From DATNPH01 sp036703315 (GTDB lineage: Bacteria > Cyanobacteriota > Cyanobacteriia > Cyanobacteriales > Coleofasciculaceae), in NCBI GenBank assembly GCA_036703315.1, contig DATNPH010000159.1, positions 1 to 24,139 of the forward strand: a stretch of 24,139 nt of DNA, in the 5' to 3' direction. A model generated the notes under the pieces. It searched no databases. It was not told the DNA's origin and saw only the letters and a list, made by a program, of their open reading frames with translations. A program made the position numbers and the translations under genes. Shown one piece after another: positions 1 through 7,498 of the stretch (its first letter is position 1; every line of letters starts with the position of its first letter).

Positions 1-2
1 TT

Positions 3-128
3 CGCTCAATCGGTGCCCGCACTTATCTAGACTTATTGAAAGCCATTGAAGAAGCCTTTTCTCAAGTATCTTTACAAGATCTAAAAGGCTGGTTCACTCA
101 TTGCTGTTATTGTACCTCTCCAGCCTAG
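3..128 (+). CDS. IS630-like transposase, C-terminal fragment (cut by window edge)
   Basis: An open frame runs from the left edge to a TAG at 126-128 and gives 41 residues. It contains the stretch ARTYLDLLKAIEEAF and ends GWFTHCCYCTSPA. A closing W-F-x-H-C-x-Y-C motif is what I associate with the C-terminus of cyanobacterial IS630/Tc1-mariner-type DDE transposases. The catalytic D, D and E residues would lie upstream, outside the window, so whether the element is intact cannot be judged. No gene follows for over 200 bp, which fits an insertion sequence end in intergenic DNA. The family call rests on memory of the C-terminal motif alone. Confidence 0.6.
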   Translation, partial: RSIGARTYLDLLKAIEEAFSQVSLQDLKGWFTHCCYCTSPA

Positions 129-137
129 AAAAGGCTG
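121..137 (+). terminator. Hairpin overlapping the transposase stop codon
   Basis: CAGCCT (121-126) and AGGCTG (132-137) form a perfect 6-bp stem with loop AGAAA. An AT-rich tract TATATTATT follows. The transposase stop codon lies at the stem/loop junction. It could be a weak intrinsic terminator or part of the insertion sequence end. The tract is not a pure T-run, so termination is an inference. Confidence 0.4.
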
Positions 138-352
138 TATATTATTCTGTCAGCGCCCTGGGTAATTACTTTTGTTTATAGAAACTGGCCCAGACAAGCT
201 TTGGTTTTACCGTATTTTATAACTATACCGCGATAAACCATTTTCACTCAGGTTTAACTTAACGTTACTCAGTAAACCTTTTACTGGTAGAGCGATAAAA
301 GGAGAATATTAGGAATATTTCATCCTACCTATTCCAGCGGAAGTCAGTTATT
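129..352. other. Non-coding stretch downstream of the transposase, with one inverted repeat
   Basis: No convincing gene is seen here. AGGTTTA (250-256) and TAAACCT (273-279) form a perfect 7-bp inverted repeat with a 16-nt gap. A 21-codon minus-strand frame at 176-241 has no ribosome binding site and was not called. The insertion sequence end should lie in this stretch, but without the left terminal repeat its boundary cannot be set. Confidence 0.4.
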
Positions 353-529
353 TTATCGGCTTTGTAGCAACGTTGAATCTGAGGACAGGGGTGTTGAAGC
401 ATTACCAATAGGTAAAGGCTGGAACCAATCAGCAGAAGACCCTAATGAAACAAGGGACAGAAAACCAACTATTAAAGCTGTATTCACAATAAAAGCCAAG
501 TGAACATTGAAAGTATCTTCGTTCTTCAT
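353..529 (-). CDS. Possible 58-residue single-pass membrane peptide
   Basis: This small minus-strand frame starts with ATG at 529-527 and ends with TAA at 355-353. An AGGAG at 543-539 sits 9 nt before the ATG, a textbook Shine-Dalgarno position and better than those of most larger genes in the window. The predicted peptide has a charged start (MKNEDTF), a hydrophobic segment over residues 11-30 (LAFIVNTALIVGFLSLVSLG), and a polar Ser/Thr/Pro-rich tail. That fits a small inner-membrane or exported peptide. I do not recognise a family. It lies between a transposase remnant and csbD, divergent from the latter. It could be a chance frame; the evidence is the ribosome binding site plus one well-formed membrane helix. 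Confidence 0.42.
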   Translation of the reverse strand: MKNEDTFNVHLAFIVNTALIVGFLSLVSLGSSADWFQPLPIGNASTPLSSDSTLLQSR

Positions 530-686
530 CGCAAAACTCTCCTAGATACCTGTTTTTATCCTTACCTCAAGAAAACCACAAATCAGGAGTAACTACTTCT
601 TTCTAAGTACCTATTCCTCAAGTGACGAAAGTAATTTCTCTAATTAGGTGTTAGAAGACAAGCTCTGTATAACCTTTCTGAGGATA

Positions 687-706
687 GAGGCGAATATAAT
701 CGCTTC
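687..706. promoter_or_regulatory. Imperfect palindrome upstream of the CsbD-like gene
   Basis: GAGGCGA (687-693), AATATAA-type centre, TCGCTTC (700-706): six of seven positions are complementary as DNA, seven if G-U pairing is allowed in RNA. It lies 55 bp before the csbD-like start codon, where an operator or 5'-leader hairpin could sit. No clear -35/-10 pair was recognised next to it. Functional meaning is inferred from position only. Confidence 0.22.
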
Positions 707-760
707 TGTTCTAGTGTTCTTATTTAGCGTTCAATTTTAGATAACCCACGGAGAAAGATA

Positions 761-961
761 ATGAGTTTAGAACAGAAGGCTAAGGCGGCAGCTCAGAATA
801 TTCAAGGTAAAATCACTGAAGCTGTCGGTAATGTCACCGGAGATGTTGATACTCAGGTTGCAGGTCAAGTCCAGCAAGCGGAAGCTGAACTTAGTCAGAT
901 AACAGAAGACCAAAAAGACGAAGCTAAAAACGAAAATATAGATGTTGTTTCAGATGATTGA
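761..961 (+). CDS. CsbD-like stress response protein
   Basis: A 66-residue, highly charged, hydrophilic protein with no signal peptide or membrane segment. The core IQGKITEAVGNVTGDVDTQV matches the CsbD family (PF05532) pattern of K-G-K-x-x-E-A-x-G-x-x-T-G-D, followed by a Gln/Glu-rich helix where other members have QAEGK-type residues. CsbD proteins are small soluble proteins induced by general stress in many bacteria; their molecular role is not settled. GGAG at 750-753 precedes the ATG by 7 nt and fixes the start. The gene stands alone, with a non-coding leader of about 230 bp upstream, and converges on the kinase operon. The last dozen residues are very acidic (VVSDD end). Confidence 0.85.
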   Translation: MSLEQKAKAAAQNIQGKITEAVGNVTGDVDTQVAGQVQQAEAELSQITEDQKDEAKNENIDVVSDD

Positions 962-964
962 CCT

Positions 965-998
965 GATGAAGAACCCTGGAACTTGAAGCTACTTCATC
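965..998. terminator. Possible bidirectional terminator hairpin between csbD-like gene and kinase operon
   Basis: GATGAAG (965-971) and CTTCATC (992-998) form a perfect 7-bp stem with a 20-nt loop in the 63-bp gap between two convergent genes. No T-run follows on either strand, so this is a weak call made mainly on position. Confidence 0.28.
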
Positions 999-1024
999 TG
1001 ACTCTGGTGCTCTACTGCATCAAT

Positions 1025-2116
1025 TCAAAGAAACACAGTAAATATTGAGCCTTGAGGTTGATTATCTTCTACCAATATCCTGCCATTGTGGGCTTCCACT
1101 ACCATTTTGCAAAATGCTAAGCCTAAACCAAGTTGGGCAACTCCACTTATTTTATTTCCCACCTCGTATTTTTCAAAAATTCGCTGTTTTAGGTCTGCCC
1201 TGATTCCGGCACCTTCATCAGCAATTCGAATCACTACCCGTTTGGATGGGGAATCATCAAAAATTGGAGGACTTGGGTCATCAACTTGTAAGGTAATCGT
1301 CCCGTTGCGTGGGGAAAACTTAATGGCGTTTGAGAGTAAATTATCAAAGACGCGATCTAGCAAGTTTACATCGACTGAGATTTTGCAGCTAGTTTCGGGT
1401 ATTTGATTATTTAAGTGCAGATTTTTTGAAGCAGCTAGGGTGGAAAATTGTGACACGGCTTTGGCTATCAAGTCATGGAGATCAACTTCCACGAGATTGA
1501 GTAGCATTTTTCCTGACTGCATCTTGGCCAAAAGCAATAAATCGTTAATCATGGCATTGAGTTGACGCCCTGCTGTAACAATCAGTTGCATCCGATCGCG
1601 GCTTTTGCCATCCAAGCTATGGTCTAATAACAAGCTGCTCGTCATCAAAATGGTCGTTAGGGGACTTCTTAAATCATGCACAATCATGTTAGAGAGGTCT
1701 TCTCTGAGGTCTAACGTGGCTTGTAGAGCATCGTGTTGCTTTTTGATTCGCAACATCGAGCGTACTCGTGCTCTCAGTTCAATACCACTCACGGGCTTGG
1801 TCAAAAAATCATCAGCTCCGGCATCGAGCGATCGCGCTAAATCTTCTTTCGAGTTTAGTGCTGTCACCATGATGATCGGAATGTGTTGCCACTCAGGATT
1901 GGATTTCAGCTTACGGCAAACCTCTATCCCATCGAGCTGGGGCATCATAACGTCCAACAAGATGACATCAGGCTCAATGCTGTCAATCCGATTCAAGGCT
2001 TCTATACCGCTAGAGGCATAGCTAAAGTCATAACCCTCTCGGTACAGATGTGCCTCGATCACATCAAAGCCACTTGGCTCATCATCAACAACAAACACAG
2101 AACTTCTTTTATCCAT
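1025..2116 (-). CDS. Receiver-histidine kinase hybrid (REC-HisKA-HATPase)
   Basis: A 363-residue soluble two-component protein. Residues 5-122 are a CheY-like receiver: acidic pair D11/D12, phospho-acceptor D55 in LLDVMMP, T85 and K107 in LTKP. Residues about 137-205 are the dimerisation/phosphoacceptor domain with H147 in IVHDLRSPL. Residues about 250-363 are the ATP-binding domain: N-box NLLSNAIKFS from 259, G1 box DEGAGI at 300-305, G2 box GLGLA at 330-334. All catalytic residues are present, so it should both accept and donate phosphate. The domain order is the reverse of a classic hybrid kinase and common in cyanobacteria. It begins 41 bp after the large kinase gene on the same strand, so the two are probably co-transcribed, and its receiver is a plausible target of that kinase. 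No strong ribosome binding site is seen before the ATG at 2116. Confidence 0.9.
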   Translation of the reverse strand: MDKRSSVFVVDDEPSGFDVIEAHLYREGYDFSYASSGIEALNRIDSIEPDVILLDVMMPQLDGIEVCRKLKSNPEWQHIPIIMVTALNSKEDLARSLDAGADDFLTKPVSGIELRARVRSMLRIKKQHDALQATLDLREDLSNMIVHDLRSPLTTILMTSSLLLDHSLDGKSRDRMQLIVTAGRQLNAMINDLLLLAKMQSGKMLLNLVEVDLHDLIAKAVSQFSTLAASKNLHLNNQIPETSCKISVDVNLLDRVFDNLLSNAIKFSPRNGTITLQVDDPSPPIFDDSPSKRVVIRIADEGAGIRADLKQRIFEKYEVGNKISGVAQLGLGLAFCKMVVEAHNGRILVEDNQPQGSIFTVFL

Positions 2117-2157
2117 ATCAGCAATATCTAAAAATTTTGGCTTGAGCAGTTAGAAGT

Positions 2158-5100
2158 TCAGTGGCCATTAATGTTCTGCTCTATTATGTTCACTAAATTT
2201 TTTAAACTGACGGGCTTTGTCAGGTAATCTGTAGCACCAGCCGCCAAACATCTCTCGCGATCGCCGGGCATTGCCAATGCCGTGATCGCAATAATTGGAA
2301 TGGCTGCCAGATCAGCTTCGGCACGAATCCGATACGTTGCTTCCAAGCCGTCCATTTCGGGCATTTGAATATCCATCAGGATCAGATCCGGCTTTTGCTG
2401 CTTGGCTTGTTGAACCGCTTCTATCCCATTTCTGGCTAAGCTTACTCGATATCCTTGGATCTGCAAATAATCCGACATTATAGAAATATTGGCTTCGTTG
2501 TCCTCTGCCAGTAAAACTAAGGGCGAAAGCTGCTCTGTTTGAGGCATAGCTGCGCTGTGTCCAGCTTCGCCTATCACAACTAAGGCAGTGTTTCCCGGAT
2601 GCTGAGATACTGGGGATATAATCTTACTCAAGACAGACTGTAACTGCTGACGGGAGATGGGTTTGGTCAAATACTCCGATGCACCCAGTGCCAAAGCACG
2701 CGATCGCTCATCCATCACCGAAATAACCAAAACTGGGATATCTTTTGTGCGTGGATCAGCCTTCAGCTGCGCTAGAACCTCCCATCCTGATATATTAGGC
2801 AGCAACAAATCCAAGACAATCACCTCAGGGTCAAGTCGTAGCGCCGCCTCTACGGCACCTTCCCCTTGAGGATGAATATATGCCGCTGAACCTAACTCAG
2901 CCAAGTAGCGAGCCACCTGCTTTGCCGCCGCATCTGAGTCCTCAACGATTAAAGCTTGGTGGATACTAGGCAATTCCAACTCAGCTTGTTCTCGTTCACT
3001 AACAATTTTTTGATATGGCTTTTTCCAGGGAAGGGTAACAGTGAATTGACTACCTTTTCCCACTTCACTCTCTAGGGAAACGCTACCCCCATGTAATTCT
3101 GCAATCCGTCGTACCAACGCCAAGCCTAAACCTGTGCCTGCATAGCGACGAGAAAGACTACTATCTAACTGTACAAACGGTTTAAATAATTTCTCGATAT
3201 TTTCGGGTGCAATCCCAAGCCCTGTATCAATTACTCTAAACTGTAGGATTTCACGGTCGGGGTTAGCTTCAACGCCTAGCCATACCTCGCCGCCGTCTGG
3301 GGTAAATTTCACCGCATTACTCAACAGATTAACCAAAACTTGCCGGATGCGGCGCTCATCTAGTTCGACCTCTTCTAATCCCTCATCCATCTTGAAGTTG
3401 AGGGTGATCCTTTTGTGATGCGCTTGCTGTTTGACAAACGCCAAGCTCGATTCACATAGACTTGGTAGGAATACAGGAGCAATTTGAAGCTCCATTTTTC
3501 CAGATTCGATCTTCGAGAGGTCAAGAATCTCGGTAATTAGCTCAAGCAAGTGCCTACCGCTATGCTCAATCGTGCTGAGCGATCGACGCTGCCTGTCAGT
3601 CAGAGAACCATACACCTCTTCCTGTAAGGCTTCAGCAAGACCCAGAATCGCATTGAGAGGAGTTCGCAACTCATGACTCATGCTAGCCAGAAATTCATCC
3701 TTAAGGCGCGTTGCCCTAGCTAATTCCGCATTGGCAAGACTGATTCTTTCCGTACTATCCCGCAGTTGCTCATCAGCCTGCTTGCGCTCAGTGATGTCAT
3801 AGACTAAGGCACAAGACCATAACAGCTTCCCGTTCTCATCTAATACGGGACTGGTGGACATATAAACCCATACAGTCTTGCCATCTTTTGCTTTTAATTT
3901 GAATTCATGTTTTTCAGCCAGACCATGTTTTCGACGCTCGATATTAGCATTATGGAGAGCCACTTCATCCATAAAGTCAAAAATTAGACGCCCTAACATT
4001 TCCTCCTCGGTATAGCCAAGCATCCTCGCCATTGCCTGATTGACATAAGTTGTCTGGGCTTCACTGTCAATGACCCAAATTCCTTCCTCTGCTAGTTCTA
4101 CGATTTGCTGGTATCGCGTTTCAACTTCGACAACACGGCGTTTCAGGCTTTCATTGAGTCTTTTTATCTCTTCTTCTGCTTGCTTGCGCTCTGTGATATC
4201 GCTCAGAAACGTCATCACAAACGTACCATCCTTGGTTTGAATGGGACTAAGTCCCGCTTCGATAGGAAACTCAGTGCCGTTCTTGCGTCGAGCAAACAAG
4301 TTCTTCGTTTTGCTCATTGATCGCTTTGTTGGTTCTTCTCGATAGGTAGCGCGATGTTCAACATGGCGTTGGTGGAACCGTTGCGGCATCAAGAACTCAA
4401 CCGTGTGTCCTAAAACTTCCGTAGGGTCATAGCCGAACAATTCTTTGGCTTTAGCATTAAATATCACAATTGCACCATTGGCGTCAGTGACAATAATTGC
4501 TTCTGATGCTGATTCCAGAAAGGCACGGAATTTGGCTTCGTTGTCTCGGAGTGACTCTTGTACCTGTTTGCGCTTCGTGATATCACGCACAAAGGAGAAG
4601 TTGTACTCCTTGCCCCCAAATTCAAAAAAGTTGATATTAACTTCTGTTGGAAAAACTTTGCCATCCTTTTGTTTGTGGCTAGACTCAAACGTCATGGTGG
4701 CACGCTCTTTTAATTCATTCCAATGACTTGGCCATACTTGTGCCGAAAATTGTGGCTCAAGATCGTGAACAGTCATGTTCAGCAGTTCGACCTCTGAATA
4801 GCCCATCAACTGGCAAGCCGCCTCGTTAACCCGTAAAATTTGGGCATCCGAGCCAACCCAGAAAATACCATCTGAGGCACGGTCTATCGAAAACTGTGCC
4901 AATTTCAGCATTTCCTCCGCTAGTTTGCGATCGGTGATATCAGTGGCAATACCATCGAGTCGGCTCGGCATACCGGACTCATCGTAAGTTACACGACCTC
5001 GGTCGTACAGCCAACGCACTTGCCCGTCAGGTCGCAAGATGCGATATTCCATGGCTAAACTGCCTTGTTCTAGTAGAGACTGGTTAAAAGTACTGACCGG

Positions 5101-6939
5101 TTCATAGTCTTCTGGGTGAACCACTTCGAACCAGAGGTTGGGATTATCAAAGAATTCTTGGGGAGAACGACCATAAATTTTTGCGGTGGCTTGGTTGAGG
5201 TAAAGTACTTCATAGGTAGTGGCGGACGTTGACCACACCACATCTTCCATCGAGCTGAGAATGCTGTCTAAGCGCTGTTGACTCTCGCCCAGTGCTGCCT
5301 CTGCTTGTCGGTGTTCCACCTGAGTACGCAAGGCGGCAATGCCGTAGGCTAGGTCATTGGCCAGTTCTGTTAGCAACTTCACTTCGGCTTCGTCAAAGGC
5401 ACCTGCCTCGGCGGCGAAGATGTCCAAAGCGCCTAGCGGTTTAGCCTCGACGATTAACGGTAAGGCAATTGAGGATCCGTAACCCTGCTTGACGGCTGCT
5501 TCGCGCCAAGGGAGGTAACTAGGGTCAGTCAAAATGTCTTGAACAATGCTGACTTTGCCAGTGCGAATTGCTGTACCTGTGGGACCATGACCTCGTTCAG
5601 TATCAGACCAAGTGATCTGTAAGGATTCGAGAAATCCGTCTTCAAATCCCACCTGAGCCGCTGGACGCACGCTTTTGGCTTCATCTTGCTCAGCAAAGGC
5701 AATCCACGCCGAGCAGTAGCTGCCGAATTCTACAATGTTGTGGCAGATGTTTTGTAGTAATGTTTGTTCATCTGTGGCACGTACTAAGGTCTGGTTACAT
5801 TCGCTGAGGGTTTTGAGGGCTCGATTAACTTGAGAAAGTTGCTGCTCTGATTGCTTATGCTCAGTGATATCCTGCGTCATTACCATGCCTGCATAAACTT
5901 GACCGTTTTCATGCCGCACCGGAAGGGTATAAATCAGGTAAATCCGGTTGGCATAGGGAATTTCGACAGTGGTTGCCCTTCCAGCGATCGCCTCGCGATA
6001 CAATGGCTCGATCGCCTCACAGGTTTCTCGTGGGAATGACTCCCAAATCGTTTTACCTTCTAATTGCTCTTTAGATAAATCAACGGCTGCTAAGCCAGTT
6101 CCACCTGCAATCAGGTAGCGCAACTCCGGGTCAAATAGAACCACGGCACCATTAGGAAAATTCTCAATTAAAACGCGATATCGAGCCTCACTTTCTTTCA
6201 ACTTGCGATCGTGCTCACTGAGTTTGTGCGCCAGACGGTTTAACAGGTACGCCGCTAAAACCGAGCCACCGATGCCAATCCAAGCTGACAGAGCCAGTAC
6301 AAACCAAGTCAGCTGCTGCTGTTGCTTTAAGCGCTGGTCGCGATCGGTTTGCAGGCGTTCTTCTTCTGCTATGAACTGATTGATTTGCGCTTTTGTCCTG
6401 TCCATCGCTTGCTTGCCTTCAATCACCTGGGAAATAATCTCTGGTGATTGAGTCATGTTCTGGGCTTGGGTACCGACAAGCTGGACAAAACGCTTCAAGA
6501 TAGTCACTCTGGCTGTCGCTAAAACTCGAATTTCCTGTAGTCGTTGAGTTTGTGAGGGATTATCGGCAACTAACTGATTGAGTTGATCCAGGGAATCTGG
6601 AATGTCTGCGATCGCAGATTTATAAGACGTGATGAATTCCTGACGGCGGGTAATTTCGTATCCCCGACCTGCCGATTCGGCATCCAACAGCGCCGTGAGT
6701 AAGCGTTGTACTTCCAGGCGGACTTTTTGGGTATGTTGCACCAAGTATTCGGCTTGTACCGTCTTGAATTGCAACCAGCCAAACGCACACAGTGAGGTGA
6801 CAAGACAAGTCACGGGAATGGCAAGGATGAACTTCCCTTGCTGGTGAAGTAGCGAGGGTAGCCAGCGAGATTTTTGAGCGGTGGTTGAGTTGATAGTCAT
6901 TTCCACAGTGTGTCCGATGCAAGGAGCGATCAAGCTCAT
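2158..6939 (-). CDS. CHASE3-PAS-GAF multidomain hybrid sensor histidine kinase with two receivers
   Basis: A 1593-residue membrane-anchored hybrid kinase. Order by residue: membrane helix 37-57; CHASE3 sensor about 60-205 with its DAESAGRGYEIT signature; second helix 211-233; PAS 249-361; GAF about 385-535; four further PAS units at about 552-672, 680-792, 800-920 and 938-1053, each ending in a D-I-T-(E/D/K)-R-K-type linker; HisKA with H1089 in MSHELRTPLN; ATPase with NLLSNAVKFT at 1204-1213, DTGLGI at 1238-1243 and GTGLGLALV at 1268-1276; receiver 1 with phospho-site D1377 and K1426; receiver 2 with D1523 and K1575. No HPt domain follows the receivers. CHASE3 senses an unknown extracytoplasmic or membrane cue; PAS and GAF can bind small ligands or cofactors. 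It is the first gene of a two-gene operon. The ATG at 6939 has no clear ribosome binding site; the in-frame ATG 13 codons later is an alternative that leaves every domain intact. Confidence 0.93.
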   Translation of the reverse strand: MSLIAPCIGHTVEMTINSTTAQKSRWLPSLLHQQGKFILAIPVTCLVTSLCAFGWLQFKTVQAEYLVQHTQKVRLEVQRLLTALLDAESAGRGYEITRRQEFITSYKSAIADIPDSLDQLNQLVADNPSQTQRLQEIRVLATARVTILKRFVQLVGTQAQNMTQSPEIISQVIEGKQAMDRTKAQINQFIAEEERLQTDRDQRLKQQQQLTWFVLALSAWIGIGGSVLAAYLLNRLAHKLSEHDRKLKESEARYRVLIENFPNGAVVLFDPELRYLIAGGTGLAAVDLSKEQLEGKTIWESFPRETCEAIEPLYREAIAGRATTVEIPYANRIYLIYTLPVRHENGQVYAGMVMTQDITEHKQSEQQLSQVNRALKTLSECNQTLVRATDEQTLLQNICHNIVEFGSYCSAWIAFAEQDEAKSVRPAAQVGFEDGFLESLQITWSDTERGHGPTGTAIRTGKVSIVQDILTDPSYLPWREAAVKQGYGSSIALPLIVEAKPLGALDIFAAEAGAFDEAEVKLLTELANDLAYGIAALRTQVEHRQAEAALGESQQRLDSILSSMEDVVWSTSATTYEVLYLNQATAKIYGRSPQEFFDNPNLWFEVVHPEDYEPVSTFNQSLLEQGSLAMEYRILRPDGQVRWLYDRGRVTYDESGMPSRLDGIATDITDRKLAEEMLKLAQFSIDRASDGIFWVGSDAQILRVNEAACQLMGYSEVELLNMTVHDLEPQFSAQVWPSHWNELKERATMTFESSHKQKDGKVFPTEVNINFFEFGGKEYNFSFVRDITKRKQVQESLRDNEAKFRAFLESASEAIIVTDANGAIVIFNAKAKELFGYDPTEVLGHTVEFLMPQRFHQRHVEHRATYREEPTKRSMSKTKNLFARRKNGTEFPIEAGLSPIQTKDGTFVMTFLSDITERKQAEEEIKRLNESLKRRVVEVETRYQQIVELAEEGIWVIDSEAQTTYVNQAMARMLGYTEEEMLGRLIFDFMDEVALHNANIERRKHGLAEKHEFKLKAKDGKTVWVYMSTSPVLDENGKLLWSCALVYDITERKQADEQLRDSTERISLANAELARATRLKDEFLASMSHELRTPLNAILGLAEALQEEVYGSLTDRQRRSLSTIEHSGRHLLELITEILDLSKIESGKMELQIAPVFLPSLCESSLAFVKQQAHHKRITLNFKMDEGLEEVELDERRIRQVLVNLLSNAVKFTPDGGEVWLGVEANPDREILQFRVIDTGLGIAPENIEKLFKPFVQLDSSLSRRYAGTGLGLALVRRIAELHGGSVSLESEVGKGSQFTVTLPWKKPYQKIVSEREQAELELPSIHQALIVEDSDAAAKQVARYLAELGSAAYIHPQGEGAVEAALRLDPEVIVLDLLLPNISGWEVLAQLKADPRTKDIPVLVISVMDERSRALALGASEYLTKPISRQQLQSVLSKIISPVSQHPGNTALVVIGEAGHSAAMPQTEQLSPLVLLAEDNEANISIMSDYLQIQGYRVSLARNGIEAVQQAKQQKPDLILMDIQMPEMDGLEATYRIRAEADLAAIPIIAITALAMPGDRERCLAAGATDYLTKPVSLKNLVNIIEQNINGH

Positions 6940-7498
6940 CTCAGTGCCATTATGGATATGGCTTTACCTCATCTACTGCCTAGGAATGGTTACACTATTT
7001 CGCTTTCTTCTTGCAATGTATTAGCGGCTAATGAACAATGATTGATAAGCGATTCAAGGCAAGCACAAGTGTTCTGTTTGTATTGAGACAAGTCTTGAGA
7101 CAAATGACAACTAACCTAAACTAATTTTTCTAGATGTCTACCTTGATAATGTACGACACATCGCTGAAATAATGGGGGTCGTGATCACACGGTTGTAGCG
7201 ATCGCTGCCTCCTTCGCCCACCACGGCTGCACAACGGCTATCTAAATCAGTGGCAGTCGTTAAAGAGTTAGAAACGTCACAACAGCCACCTAATTTGTCT
7301 TTTTACCGAACAAAAAATTGATTCAGTTTTCTCAAAGGGAAGCACTCATTAGAGTACATATACTCAGTTCCAATAGGCTGATTAGCCTAGCAAAATAGTC
7401 AATGGTGATTAGGCATGGGAAACTTGTAGCGATCTAATCGGGTCGGTTTGAGGAAAATTAATAATAGCTCCAAACACATCGCGGTGAAATCACTCATT
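6940..7498. promoter_or_regulatory. Divergent regulatory region between the kinase operon and the hydrolase gene
   Basis: This stretch separates two divergently transcribed units and must hold both promoters. Visible structure: TTGAGACAA twice at 7083-7091 and 7095-7103, a 12-bp period; a HIP1 octamer near 7199; a perfect small palindrome GAGTA-CATA-TACTC at 7352-7365, which contains a TATACT hexamer; and TAGGCT-GATT-AGCCTA at 7374-7389. No convincing -35 element could be paired with the TATACT. No small gene was found. Confidence 0.35.
7374..7389. promoter_or_regulatory. Short perfect palindrome upstream of the hydrolase gene
   Basis: TAGGCT (7374-7379), loop GATT, AGCCTA (7384-7389): a perfect 6-bp inverted repeat. 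With the GAGTA-CATA-TACTC palindrome 9 bp upstream it makes a pair of small dyads in front of the hydrolase gene. It could be an operator or leader hairpin; nothing beyond symmetry and position supports this. Confidence 0.25.

Noticed and set aside
176..241. 21-residue minus-strand frame starting MVYRGIV
   Set aside because: It faintly recalls the Y-R-G start of DUF4278 proteins, but it is very short, has no ribosome binding site, and lies in DNA next to an insertion sequence end.
7359..7364. TATACT as a -10 element for the hydrolase gene
   Set aside because: A good hexamer, but no acceptable -35 at 16-18 bp upstream; mentioned only within the regulatory region.
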